Positions 34,190 through 46,023 of a stretch of DNA of 64,000 nucleotides are shown one piece after another. The translations under genes were made by a program, and so were the position numbers. Below the pieces are notes generated by a model. It searched no databases. It was not told the origin of the DNA and saw only the letters and a list, made by a program, of their open reading frames with translations. Origin of the DNA: Gnetum montanum (lineage: Eukaryota; Streptophyta; Gnetopsida; Gnetales; Gnetaceae); the NCBI GenBank assembly GCA_015680685.1, contig MNCI01024892.1, positions 861,004-925,003 on the forward strand, read 5' to 3'. Positions within the stretch are counted from its first letter, which is position 1. Each line of letters starts with the position of its first letter.

Positions 34190-34790
34190 CCAGAGTTTCT
34201 GCACACAATTGCACCCTATATTGCTATAGGCAATGCTTGGAACTCACTTCTTCTTAATCTTTTCAAATGCATTTTCTCTTGATACTTCCAAGAAAAGATC
34301 TCTAATGTCTATTCTTGCATTAATTATGCTAAGCCATGCCCTTCCCATGATGATTGAGAAATCCCCTTTGTAGTTCTTCATCTTGATCACTTAGAAATTA
34401 GTAGGATAAGACTACCCACAAATAGTGGTTACAATGTCTTCCACCAGTCCTAATGGAATAGTGATGGATTGGTATGCCAATTCTAATATGATATTGCTCT
34501 TATTGAGAGGAGGTAGGTTCCATGTAGTGTACATCTCATGGGAAATTAAATTGACACTAGAACTTGAGTTGAGAATAGCCTTGCATGATTTATTCCTACT
34601 AATTTGCAAATAAATGAGAGGACTTTTAGGATCAACAAGTTTCCTTGAAAGGTTATTAGCATAGATCCAATTAGATACAATGTAAGTAAGCATCATAGTA
34701 TGGATCCTAGGAGGAATTTTGTTTGAAGGGGACTTGAAGGAATTCGATCTAGAGGAAGATGAAGGGACATGGTTGTCAACCATGGATGTA
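34190..34790 (-). pseudogene. Aspartic protease region of element F
   Basis: The open stretch 34,783-34,412 has Asn-Ser-Ser-Ser-Ser-Val-Asn-Leu-Ile-Ser in the active-site position, so both the catalytic Asp and the Gly are lost. SHEMYTTWNLPPL and GLVEDIVTTICG follow, matching A, B and D. A GRAWLS-like motif is near 34,335. Confidence 0.75.
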
Positions 34791-37235
34791 TTTGAGGGCT
34801 TAGGTGAACTACATGGTTAAAAGAAAGATTTTTTCTTTGATCGAGTATTTGACCCACTCGATTGATGATTTGGTTGTAGATTAATAGCCCTAGTAGCATT
34901 GTGTTGTTATAGTTGAGCTGGTAGTTCACCCTGCATAGATATAGTAGGTAGTAGCTATGTGGCTAGAGGAGGAACATGTGCAAGGACAGGAGGGGAATAA
35001 GGATAAAAGGTGGTATCCCTTCTTTCATGTAGAGAATGATTTTGATAATAATTAAAAGGGTGGTAGTGAGATTGGAATGTAGAAACATGAATGAAGGAGT
35101 CACATGGAGATAAGGGTTGTTGAACGTAGTACCCATCTGGATCACGTCATCTATAAGGGTATTACTACCTTGGTGGTGCTAGAGCCCATGATTGTGATTG
35201 TTGCCACTATTAATACTACTCATATGATTGCAGTGGAGTTCCATTGGGATAATGTTATTGTTGTTGGTAGAACTACCTAAAATTACCTTGAGGATAAGGT
35301 AATCTTTTAGATGTTTTCCTTTGTATTAGTCATGGATTCAAAGCATACACCTTAGACTTCTATAAATGTGAAACTATGGGGAAACATCTCTTAGGATGTA
35401 CATACTAGTAGATGTCACACCCACCACCATCATCTGATTTACTTTTTGCAACTTCTTCTATCACAAACATCTTGCCCTTGCCTTTTTTGATAGGCATGTT
35501 TAACTTCCTTGCACCTCTTGTGCTCATGATCACTACCTTGTTCTTTGGACTCTTTAGCAATTTTTAGGATAGCTTGAAATCTACTATCCATGGTGTCCCA
35601 TAACTGATCAACCTTGGTTGTAATTTCAAATTGCAATTTTTGAAATGGCAAGGTTTTCCTATTCACCACCTCATCAGGTGTGGATTTGTCCTTATTGTCA
35701 CAAGATTAAACCTCCCTCTTGTGAATGGAAGGATCATGGTTATATTCTTCTGCACTTTCTCTTTTTCTTAATTCACCCTCCTCTTTAGCTACTTGCTTGA
35801 TTAGTCTTTATATCTGATGGACACTTAATTCTGATAGTCACCCTTGGGCATAGACACCAAGGGTTCTCCTCATTTCTAATTGAATCTTATCTATAATGTG
35901 GCTAAGTTGATTTAGTTGAGAATAAACATGGCTAGGACATTTGTGCATTAAGGAATAGTATCGGCTAATGGTGGCATCCAAAGGTTTATGTGTTCCTTAT
36001 TTTCGTCCTTGGATTTGCCTTCTTAAGTTAGACACTTTGGAGTATGTTTAATATTTATCATTAAAAAATTCAAGTATGGTACTCCATTGTTTGATAGATT
36101 TTGGCTCCAAGGACTAGTACTAGTTCTTTGCTTCTTTTATGAGAATCCTTGGAAACAACTTAAGTTTTTGCCACTCATTCTCTATGTTCTACAAGGCACA
36201 TGCATCTTGAAAAACTTAGAGATGGTTTTGCAGATTAGAGTTATATCCCCCTTCGAATTGAAAACTATTGTTCATGTCTAACCTTTTGATCCTACTATAC
36301 TTTACATGCCTTTTTGGAATTCATATTGCCTCTTCAATATTGAGCATACTTCAAGTATCAAGTAAAGGCTCATAGAGGCCATGATCATGGTGCCTACGTT
36401 GCCCTCTACTACCCCTTCGTTTATGGTAATGTGCCTCTCTTGAATGTTTGCATCCTTAATCTTGCCTTTCCTGATGGTCCCTTTAATCATTTTAGTCCTA
36501 TCGATCATTTTGGCCACCTCCATCATAGTCTCACCTCTTGTGGTTATGATCAGAGCTAGAAAAAGAAGAAGATGATGATGAAGATGAAGGGGAAGGAGGA
36601 CTAGCACCATCATGGTACCTGCTACCACCTCTTCAGTGACTGTGACCATGATCACGATGTTGTTTTTTGTTTGCATCCTTACCTTAACTTGCCCTTGTAG
36701 ATTCTTCTTTGTCATTAGATCCATTCTTACTAGAATCAGGATTATGTATTAAGGACTGCAAGTTCTAGTTTTGACCTTCTTCACTGAAGTAAATGAGAGG
36801 AATTTCACTAAATGGAAAATCCTTAGAAAAGGATTCTCCATCATCCTTTTGGTATAGCAAGAGTGGTGAATCATTAAATCCTTTTCCCTTCACAAATTCA
36901 TGGTGTTTTTCTAGTTGTTGATCCCATAGACATTGTGCCTCAGTGGGATGATAATCCTTGGCATTAGTATCTTTCATAACATACTTAGCATGAAATTCCT
37001 AGAGACCCCATCGTATAAGCATTTGGTGAAGCATTGCAAGAATGAATTAATTGGGTAGCAACAAAATGTTTCCCTCCATGTCATGCCACTATAGTTGTTC
37101 ATCTTGATGTAGGATGAAGATGAAATTGGATACATACTCATTAGGATGAGTATATACCACTCGATATTGTTGAGGTAGCTATTGATGAGCTTCATCAAAC
37201 TTGGGTAGAGAAGCACTCTTGTGAGAAGAAGACAT
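34791..37235 (-). pseudogene. gag of element F
   Basis: The ATG at 37,235 (Met-Ser-Ser-Ser-His-Lys) is well placed relative to the LTR. Recognisable parts: VVYTHPNEYVSNFIFILHQDEQL near 37,130; an acidic segment 36,977-36,765; a Ser/His/Arg-rich linker (36,724-36,302); a capsid core near 36,200-35,900 that is badly broken; a coiled segment with a basic patch (35,669-35,439); the Cys/His patch near 35,410-35,350; and a Pro/Tyr/Gln-rich tail to about 34,950. Stops are mostly TAG or TAA. Confidence 0.72.
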
Positions 37236-37386
37236 TTTCAATTAGATGATAAAAATGTAGTGTGCTTTAAATTTTTATTGTAATAATTGTAAAATATGAT
37301 ATGACTCTAAGGTTCATTCTAATTATTTTGAATGATTTTCACTAAATCTTAATAGACGAAACAACCAAAAGGTCCTTAGAAACAAC

Positions 37387-38176
37387 ACCAACCATATGAA
37401 TCACTAAGGTGTTTATGCATAAATTGGTTGAATTTTATGGACCCATAGTTCTCTAGTGTACTAGTTCCTTTAGGAAGTGAAATGGACGTTGAGAATGTTC
37501 GTTGTCTTTCCAAATACACTTGTGAAGCTCAAGGGCATGGTTTAAGTGTAATTGAGATGTATGATTTTTCTCATTTTATGTTTTATAGGTTTAATCAGTT
37601 ACAATAAGAATGAAAGGTAGAGTAATTTAAGATCTAATTCATTTACTACCTAGCTAGCCTAACACAAGTACTTGTTCCACTTTTCTAGACACATCTTAAA
37701 CACATATAGTATTGTTGGGCTACCAAACATTAAGCGTTGGTAGATTACCAAGCACTATATGTATGCTTGAAGTGGTTGTGCTTGTGTTCATTAATAACTA
37801 GAAATTAATAACTTAATTGAAATGCATTAAAGTAAAGTGCATTACAGGGAAGATTAATCTATTCTCAGTGCTACAAGGATTATCAAAAGAGTTCATTGTT
37901 ATTTCTATCACATTGCTACACTTAGGTACATTAGTGTTCGAATAAAGATCTATACATACTTAGACTCTTGCTACAAGCAATCAGAAAATATTTTAACTTT
38001 GGAGAAAAAAAACTACAAAAGCTTTGCTACTATGACTAAAAAGCTATATGAAAACTAATTGAAAATTGTGAGCCTAAGTGCTATATTTATAGGTTAGCGT
38101 ATATCCTGCAACATCGAATATCTAACATCACATTCTGACTCTGACATCGAAGCACACACAAAAACATGATTCATCA
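37387..38176 (-). repeat. 5' LTR of element F (inner edge deleted)
   Basis: Homologous to 29,039-29,897, but the first roughly 40 bp at the primer-site side, including most of the tRNA-Asp match, are missing: the sequence goes from GGTCCTTAG to AACCATATGAATC. The TATA box near 38,080-38,090 is kept. F's primer site is therefore not usable. Confidence 0.85.
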
Positions 38177-40005
38177 TTAGAAATCTATGGAAATGTTGCT
38201 ACCTTTTTGGTGCACTTAGAGGAGGGCGAGTGGACAACTATCTTGGTGATGTAGCACCAAGGGTAGGAGATAATAGTAGAAGTGGTTGCTAATCAAATCG
38301 CCAAAGCATTGAATGCACCTATGACATTTGTACAAACATTTCTATAATTAGAGATGTGTAGATATCCACAAGAATTGTTAGTATCAGATTGAGCACAGCC
38401 CAACATGAGGAGTTGTTGGACTAACTAGTGGAAAATAGGCAACTGATTTTGGATATCTTTGATTTTCTGGATAACATCACCACAACCTAGTCAAACCTAC
38501 TTGAAGTAAAGGGCAAATGCATCATTTTAGAAGAGAAACTCAAAACGGCTCAAGTGTAAAACCAACGCTTGGCCATGGAGGTTGAAAAATTAAGAGCCCA
38601 CCTTGCTAAACCTACGCTCCTTAACCCTACACTGATAAGAGGTGAAGCTTTTCAATAACTTCAAGATAGACTTAAATAGGTTGATGTGGAGATAGTGATG
38701 GCCATCTTTGACCAGTCCATGGCTGAGGCTAGGACATATTCAATTTAGAAGAACTTGGTTCAAACATGCCTAGAGAATGAGATGCTAACTGTAGAAAATC
38801 ATCACCTACGAAATGTTGATGTGCAGAAATAGTAGATGTAAGAATTCATTTATTAGCAATAAGAGTAGCTAGCTAGGGTAAAAAATAAACTAAGGAGATT
38901 GGTAGTTGAAAATATAAATTTCTCTATGGAGGAAGTCCATGCCTTATGCCAAAAATCTACGATTGAGATTGCCACCTAGAAAAATGAGGCTTTCAAATTT
39001 GAGAGAGTCAAGAACCACTACAAAGATCACATTGGCCTACATAAGGAAGTTAAAGAAAAACACATCCAAATGGCTAAGGAAAAAGTTAATGAGATCCTCC
39101 AACACCTCTAGCAAGGAAAAGTGGTGTGGCAACCTATTGTTGATGAGATAGATGCCTATAACAAAGCAGAGATATGCATGAAGGAGTTGCAAATTGAAGA
39201 GATGATAGAATACATGGAGCTTACCAATCTTTGATATGCAAAGCTAGCAATGCTAACTACTAGAGGACCATGATTAGAGTTAGAGAAACATGTGGCTAGC
39301 TCGTACTTGCTATACAAGCTAGAGTTCAAGAACCACAAGGAGACCAAGCAAAAGCTTAAGACTACAAATGCTAAACTTAAAGTTCTTAGAGTAGGATTCA
39401 TTGATCAAAGATCAATTGTTGAAAACTTGGCCAAAAGAATGAATGATTACTAGGAATTATAAAATGCAATCAAGACATTCGACATTAAATGTAAACAATT
39501 TGCTGCCTGGTTCATCAATGTCAAGGAGCTATTTTGAACAATGCCTTGTCCTTAGGATGTGCCCATTTTGGCCCACATTGGTAAAGTTGCATGGATTGTG
39601 CATGATCCTAAGAGTAAGGAGGAGAAGATGAAAGCATTATTGAATTCTTTTTATCTTTCCCTATAAGTTGCAGTTGTAGCAAGATAACCATAATAACCTT
39701 AACCATTGCATGTGCCTAAAGTAGGAGAAGATCATTTTGAACCTCAAGAGCCTCCATCACTAGGGATCATTTAATCTTATTCAATGTTTTCGTGCCATCA
39801 AAGGGATTGTGTTTGTCAATTTTGTCTTGGTGTTAAATTTTATAGTCTTCAACACCTAGAATATTTTGTAATGATTATATATCAGTACACTCGAGCACTT
39901 AGTGTTTATTTGTGTTTGTCATATGTTTTCCATCAGTAAATAATTCCATACCTTTCCAAATTTGTAAAGAACTTGAGGATGAGTTTTCATTCAGTCATGA
40001 GGGTA

Positions 40006-40886
40006 TGATGAATTGTAAATTGGTTGTGTCGATTGGGGCCCCATCAACTAGGCCTCGTTAACGCATGATTTGATGTGTTGATGTTGCCCCATCAATGTAG
40101 TGCCTATTTTGCCTATAAATATGTGATCACCCACTATGTTTATGGTATCTTTTATCATAGTTGTAGTAGAGCACTTGTAGTTTTGTTAATTGGAAGTTAG
40201 AATATCTTTCTAAGTGCTCGTAGCAAGAGTCAAAGAGTGTATGGATCTTTATTCGAGCATTGTTGGACCTGAGCATGGCAGTGTATATGATAAGAAAGAT
40301 GAGCTTCTAATAAACCTTGTAACACTTTGAAATAGATTAATTATTTATTTATGCATTTAATGTTTTATGAAATTTTCTTTAATTCTTCAAGTAATCAAAT
40401 AGTTAATTGAGCTAAATAATGCTAGGTTACTTAATGATTAATTAAGTAAATAAGTATGACCACTTTGAGCATACGCTTGACACTTGGTAATCCTAGTAAC
40501 GCTTAACATTTGGTAACCCAATAGCGTTAAATGTGTTTAAGATGTGTACGAAAATTGGGAACAAATGCTTATGTTAGGATTAGTATTAGGTGTAGCTAGT
40601 TAGAATAAATTAGAAATTTAATTATTTTATTTATTCATTATTCTTTATCCTTAGGTGACTTAAAATGCAAACATAAAAAATGCTAAAAATCATATGGCTC
40701 AGTTGCACTTAACCATACCTTTACATTTCATGAGTGTAATTGGGAAGACAACGATTGTAATGGTTAGTTTCACTTCCTAGAGACCAATGTACTTAGAAGG
40801 CTATAAGTCCATAGAATTTGACCGGATCATGCGTTAATGCTTAGTGATTCATATGGTTGGACATAGGGTCTACTTGCCACTCATCA
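40006..40886 (+). repeat. 3' LTR of element B
   Basis: This 881-bp LTR begins TGATGAATTG after a decayed purine tract (CATGAGGGTA, 39,996-40,005). TATAAAT is at 40,114-40,120. It ends CACTCATCA, followed by the duplication CACTT. It contains an insertion of about 15 bp near 40,045 relative to the 5' copy. Confidence 0.92.
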
Positions 40887-40891
40887 CACTT

Positions 40892-41220
40892 TATTGGAAA
40901 AATCAACAAAAGTATGTAGATGAAAGATAGTGAAAAATCATAGAAAACTGATAAGAAATGAAAAAATTTAAAAGAAAGTAAAAGATATGAAAGAATGTAA
41001 AGATTGATAAGAAAAGTAAAATGTAAAAAGTAAAAAGTAGAAAAATGTAAGAAGAATTGGTTCCTAAGTGTCAAACTTGACAACCCCATGGCTATTGTTA
41101 TAAGTGAAGATTAGAAAGATTGAATGGATTGTGAACTACTTGGTAGATAGGGTAGAGTCCTTGAAAGAGTAAGGAAAGTAATAGTATGATTTTATATGTT
41201 GAATATTAATAAGAATTATT
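40892..41220 (-). other. Spacer of element C (right part, after element B)
   Basis: A-rich on the plus strand, with many AAAGTAAAA-like units. It joins the left part of C's spacer at 18,644 once B is removed. No gene seen. Confidence 0.55.
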
Positions 41221-42640
41221 TTTTATGGACTTGTTGGATCATAGATTTGCATGGCACTAGATTAGTATGTAGCATGGATGATATAGGGCCCCTTCCATAA
41301 GGTTTGGAACTTAGCCTTTTACAGAATGTCACTAGGATTATAGTAAAAGATTCTATCACTCAACTTGATAGACACTTGTCTTTACTCTTATAATGTCAAA
41401 ATCTTATAATATAATGAGCCATCTTATCACTCTTAGACTAATCACTAGTTTGTTCATTAAGAATTCAATATCACTATGATCAGTATGGACATAAATAGGA
41501 TAATCAAGCACTTAGTGTCTTAATTTCTCAAGTACATAAACCACAACCATAAGCTCCTTTTCTATGGTGATGTGCTTGCTTTATGTCCCAATGATGCTTC
41601 AACTGGTGCAATGTATATAATAAGGTCTTTTTTGTTTATCTAGTTAAGTAAGTATTGCTCCTAGTGCATAGTTTAAAGCATTTCTTATAATGTGGAAAGG
41701 CTTAAACCAATCTAGACCTTGAAGGATTGAGATCGCGATTAATTTTTGTTTCAAGGTTTCAAATGCTTTCTCACATTATTCTATCCATTGAAATGGTGCA
41801 TCTTAGTTAGTTCCACTAGTGGTTTAGCAATCTTTGAAAAGTTTTTAGTAAATCTTCTATATTATCTTGTGTGGCCAAGAAATGATTTGATATTTTTAAC
41901 AATTTTTGGCCTTTGAGTGATACTTTGAATAACTCTAATCTTTTTTGGATCTACCTCTATTTCCTAGTGAGATACTTTATGTCCCAAAAATATACCATCT
42001 TGAATCATTAAGTGGCTTTTTTCCAGTTGATATTTAGATTAGTTTTTATACATCTTTTCAATACTTGCTTTAATGATCCAAGGATTGTTTAAAATCTAGC
42101 CCATATTTGGAGAAATAATCCATAAATACTTCAATTCCATTGCTAATATGCTTCTGGAAGATGCTTAGTACAAGTCTCTGAAAGGTAGCACAAACATTAA
42201 ATAAGTCGAAGGGCATTTACTTGTATGCAAATGTTTAGTATGTATTAGTGAATATGGCCTTTTGTTGATCTTCTAGTGTAATGTAGATTTGATTATACCT
42301 ACTATCTTCATTTAGGAAACTATAATATTGGTGTTTTGAAATGGTGTTTAGAATCTAGTTAACAAATGGTAGAGAAAAATGGTCCTTGAATGTCACCATG
42401 TTCAACAAGTGGAAATCAATGCAAATCCTCTACTTCTTACTTTTCTTTCGGACAATGACTAATGGCCTAACCCATTCACTATTAGCTATAGGATAGATGA
42501 ACCCAACCTTCAATAGTTTTTTCAACTCTTATTTGGTAACTTCCTTAAATTTTGGGTTCAACCTTCTTTGAGGTTGGTAGCATGGTTTAACAATTGGATT
42601 TGTGTAGATTCAATGTTGATAGATGCATGGATTGATACTA
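41220..42640 (-). pseudogene. RT, RNase H and integrase C-terminal remnant of element C
   Basis: From right to left: RT fingers (NPKFKEV near 42,560); FLNEDSRYNQI near 42,300; PFDLFN near 42,215; the catalytic site reading FMDY near 42,125, where the second Asp is lost; RNase H (NALNYALGAIL near 41,670; ITIEKELMVVVYVLEKL near 41,560; HTDHSD near 41,490). At about 41,405-41,440 RNase H joins the integrase C-terminal tail directly (VFYYNPSDIL-like, KAKFQTLWKGPYIIHAT near 41,300), so the zinc-binding and DDE core are deleted. Confidence 0.8.
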
Positions 42641-43089
42641 GTGATTTCATCATAGGACCATGCAAATGTAGTTGGCCATTTATTCACAACTTTCAAAATT
42701 TTTTCTTTTGCTATTTATCAATTTTGGCATTTATGATTACTAATTTTTTAGTGTTTAGAAAAGTATACTTAAGTGTACCTAATAGGGCTTTCAGTTCTAA
42801 GGGTTCTAGTTTGTATGTATCTTATATCTCTAATTTTCCACATTCAATATCTTTCTCCTAATGTATTCTATATAGGAAGGTTATCTTTTTAACTATTCTA
42901 ACTTATCAATTTTTTCAACATAATCACTTATGATTTTGTTTAACAATTTTATGCATATATTTGATTTTATTTCTTTTTTAGTAATTAGCCATTGGGTGCC
43001 TTCTTGTTGAGTAGTTGCTACATACAGACACTTTTATACACACGTATTCTATATGTTTATTACATGCTATGATGTCTCCATGTTTTATG

Positions 43090-43560
43090 GTCTAGATATT
43101 CTACATGCAATTGCCTCCATTATTGTTACATGCAATACATGGAACTATGCATCTTTGAATGATTCCAAGTTCATTTTCATTGGAGATTTTTAAGGAAAAG
43201 TATTTAATCCTAAGCTTAGGGTCCATAGTGCTAAGACAAGTTCTTGTCATAATTATGGGAAATTCTCTTATGTTCTTTTCCACATGGATGTCTAAGAAGC
43301 TAGTAGGATATGACCAGCAACTTATGATAGCGATAACATCTTCCACTTGTCTAAGTGGAATAGTAATGGACTAGTATGCAAGATCTTGGAGGATGTTACT
43401 CTTCTTTAGTAGGGAAAGATTCTAGGCCTTGTACATGTCCTATGAAATAAGATTTAGTTTTGACCTAGAATTTAAGAGAGCTTTACATGGTTTCTATCCT
43501 ATTGTTTAAAGGTAAACTAGGGGACTTCCAAGATCTATTCTCTTCTTTTGAAGTGCTCCT
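43090..43560 (-). pseudogene. Aspartic protease region of element C
   Basis: The active-site position reads Leu-Asn-Ser-Arg-Ser-Lys-Leu-Asn-Leu-Ile-Ser, so Asp and Gly are both replaced. The downstream segment 43,346-43,101 (VIAIISCWSYPTSF) aligns with the other elements' protease C-terminal region. Confidence 0.65.
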
Positions 43561-45210
43561 GCTTTAATCCAATGTGTTATTGTCTATGTGAGCATGATAG
43601 TTGTGATGTTCTTGTCTATGGATACTACAAGCATAGTCTTCATTGGAGGAGTCTGTGTGGCAGGGGTAGAGTTAGGTGAAGTCCCCATCCTAAGAATGTT
43701 TTTTAGACTTATCCTTAAAAAAGAACATTTCCTAGCTCTTGGCTCACTTGTTATTACATCTTGTTATGTAGTTATTACTTTGGTAGTGCTCTTTTGTCAT
43801 GGCTATGTTGGTAGCTCTTCTTGCATGACTAGTGATAGTACTAGTGGTAAGGTATTAGGAGTTTCAAGTGGGGAGCTAGTTGTTGGTTGGAGCATGTAGA
43901 AATTTGGATCCATCCATGAAGTAGTGGGTCTATGATATTTTGATGAATAATAATGAGAAGAGGCATGGACTGAAGTATTCCCTAGGGATATTGGACATTA
44001 AACATACTATCCATAGGGATTGAGCTATTTGTATGGATACTGGTGCCTTGGTGCTGACATTCCCCACTCTTGTGGTTGTTACAATTGTTGTTAGTATTAT
44101 TTCTGTAGTTGAGGATATGCCCCTCTTGGATAGTATAGTTTTTAGTAAGGCTATCGGAAGTTACCTTGTGGATAAGTTAACCTTCTAGGCATTTGTTTTT
44201 AACAAATTTTTTGTTAAGTACATATGCCCTAAACTCTTGTAAGTGGGTCATAACAAGGCAACATCCACTAGTATGTTCATATTGGCATACTTTGCATCGT
44301 TCATCATCCTTTGAACTAGAGTCCATTAATTCCCCTACCATAGAAATGTTTTCTTTATTCCCATAGTTCTTTCACCCATTGCCTATTCTTTTCTTCTTCT
44401 TTTTTACCTTAATTTAGGGCTTATTCAGTCTTTTCCCCATCTATCTTTAGTGCTATAGAAAATTTCTCATCCATGGAGTCCCTCATTTTCTTTGCCTTGG
44501 TTGCAATGTCATTAACTAATTTTTGAATTGGTAGAGTCTTCCATTGGATTATAACTTCCAAGGTTTCTTCTTCTTGTGATTCACATATTCTTATATCCTC
44601 TTTCCTAAATGTGGGATCTCTATTGTATTCTTCCATTGATTCTCTTTAAATAAACTCTCCTTCTTCTTTTACCACTTGATCAATGAGTTTTTGAATACAA
44701 TGAGCTATTACATTAGATAATCTACCTTGAGTTCATACCCCAAAAATTTCTCTTATCTTGTTTTATAGGCCATCAATGATGTGTCTTAGTCTTAGTTGTT
44801 CCTTTTGAGAAAACATGTGGCTTGGGCACTTATGTAATAGAAAATAGTATTTGCCAATTTTTGCATCAAGGTATGCATGTGTGTCTTGTTTCCATACTTG
44901 GATCTATTTTCTCAAGTTAGACACTCTAAATAAGTTTGATATTTTTCATTAAAGAGCTCTAGCATGGTACTCCATCTTTGAATTGATTCCAGTTTTAAGG
45001 ATCTATACCAGCTCTCTACTTTCTTTATGAGTGTTCTAGGAAACAAGTTTAGTTTCTACCAATCAGTTTCAATATTCTATAGGACATAGGCATCATGCAA
45101 GGTTTGAAGATGATGTTATGGATTTGCATTATATTTGCCTTCAAATTTTAGAATATTATTCATGTTTAGTCACTTAATGTAATTTTCTCTTACATGCCTG
45201 GTAGGAATAT
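43561..45210 (-). pseudogene. gag of element C, capsid core to C-terminus (left of element D)
   Basis: Continues from 55,045 across element D. The capsid core includes KFEGKYNAN near 45,150, KLNLFPRTLIKKVESWYRSLKLESIQRW (45,060-44,980) and ELFNEKYQTY near 44,945. Further on are the helical stretch 44,636-44,421, a basic patch near 44,380, a Cys/His patch near 44,275 and a Gln/Pro/Tyr-rich tail to about 43,900. Confidence 0.72.
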
Positions 45211-46023
45211 TAATAAGCGGGGAGGTACCCTTGTGCCCAACCATACGAATCACTAAGGTGTTCATGCATGGTCTGATTAAATTTCATGGACCTATAGTTC
45301 TCTAGTGTATTAGTTCGTGTTGAGAAGGTTCGTTGTCTTCCCAACTACACTTGTGAAGCTCAAGTATATGGTTAAAGTGTAATTAAGGCACATGATTTTG
45401 ATCATTTTTATGTTTTATAAATTTAATCACCTACAACAAGAATGAAAGGTAGAGTAATTTAAAATCTAATTCATCTACTACCTAGCTAGCCTAACACAAG
45501 TACCTGTCCCACCTTCTTGGACACATCTTGAATACATATAGCCTTGTTGGGTTACCAAACATTAAGTATTTATGGGTTACCAAGTACTACACATATCCTC
45601 AAGGTGGTTGTGCTTGTGTTCATTAATAAATAAAAATTAATTACTTAATTAAAGTGCATTCAAGCAAAGTGCATAAATATTAAATGCATTAAGGAAACAT
45701 TAATCTATTCCCAGTGCTGCAAGGGTGATCAAAAGGGTTCATTTTTATTTCCATCACATTGCTGTGCTTAGGTACATCAATATTTGAACATAGATCCATA
45801 CACACTTAGACTTCTACTACAGGCACTAAGAAATATTCTAACTCTAGAAAAAACAAATTGCAAGAGCTTCACTAACTATGACAAAAATTTATATCAAAAT
45901 CATGAGCCCAAGCATTATATTTATAGGTCAACATATACCATGTGATATCAAATATCTGATAATGCATTCTGGGCTCCAATATTAGGTATTTGAGATTGGA
46001 GCATGTTAGAACATGACTCATCA
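45211..46023 (-). repeat. 3' LTR of element D
   Basis: An 813-bp LTR, homologous to 54,215-55,044. The TATA box on the minus strand lies near 45,920. The purine tract (TTGTGAAGGTA on the minus strand) is at 46,024-46,034. Confidence 0.9.

Larger units (their letters stand above)
29039..38176 (-). mobile_element. Element F: minus-strand Ty3/gypsy element without ORF3, nested in element B
   Basis: Plus-strand ends are TGATGAGTGG (29,039) and TTCATCA (38,176), flanked by CTAGA (29,034-29,038) and TTAGA (38,177-38,181), a target duplication with one C-to-T change. The interruption of B's ORF3 confirms both borders. Compared with A and B it lacks ORF3, and its RT core is deleted with an inverted repeat at the scar. 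The primer site and adjoining LTR edge are also damaged. It contains an assembly gap at 32,252-32,442. Confidence 0.9.
27763..39774 (+). pseudogene. ORF3 of element B, split by nested element F
   Basis: There are two parts: 27,763-29,038 and 38,182-39,774 (F plus one target copy between them). Together they are about 2,870 bp, close to 2,839 bp in A. The ATG gives Met-Ala-Pro-Lys-Pro-Lys. Residue 134 begins Glu-stop-His-Met-Gly-Glu-Thr-Tyr, equivalent to residue 133 of A; the Trp codon has become TGA. AYHLNPMV follows near 28,426. The second part starts at sequence equal to 11,530 of A and is coiled-coil-like (about 38,500-39,450), ending in a Pro-rich tail and TAA at 39,772. I recognise no known domain. 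Coding stops are mostly TAG. Confidence 0.72.
18650..40886 (+). mobile_element. Element B: Ty3/gypsy retrotransposon with ORF3, inserted in C and itself split by F
   Basis: The ends are TGATGAATTG (18,650) and CACTCATCA (40,886), with the exact duplication CACTT at 18,645-18,649 and 40,887-40,891. After removing the nested element F (29,039-38,176 plus one target copy), B is about 13.1 kb, matching A. It is the best-preserved copy for pol: RT, RNase H and integrase lie in one frame with stops but no net shift. The two LTRs differ visibly, mostly by transitions, so it is an old insertion. Confidence 0.92.

Noticed and set aside
42568-42861. 97-codon plus-strand open frame
   Set aside because: It is antisense to the decayed RT and pre-RT region of minus-strand element C, has no recognisable motif, and shows no conservation in the equivalent region of other elements.
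43588-43899. 103-codon plus-strand open frame
   Set aside because: It is antisense to the gag tail and protease junction of element C. Absence of stops there reflects the Pro/Thr-rich sense sequence.
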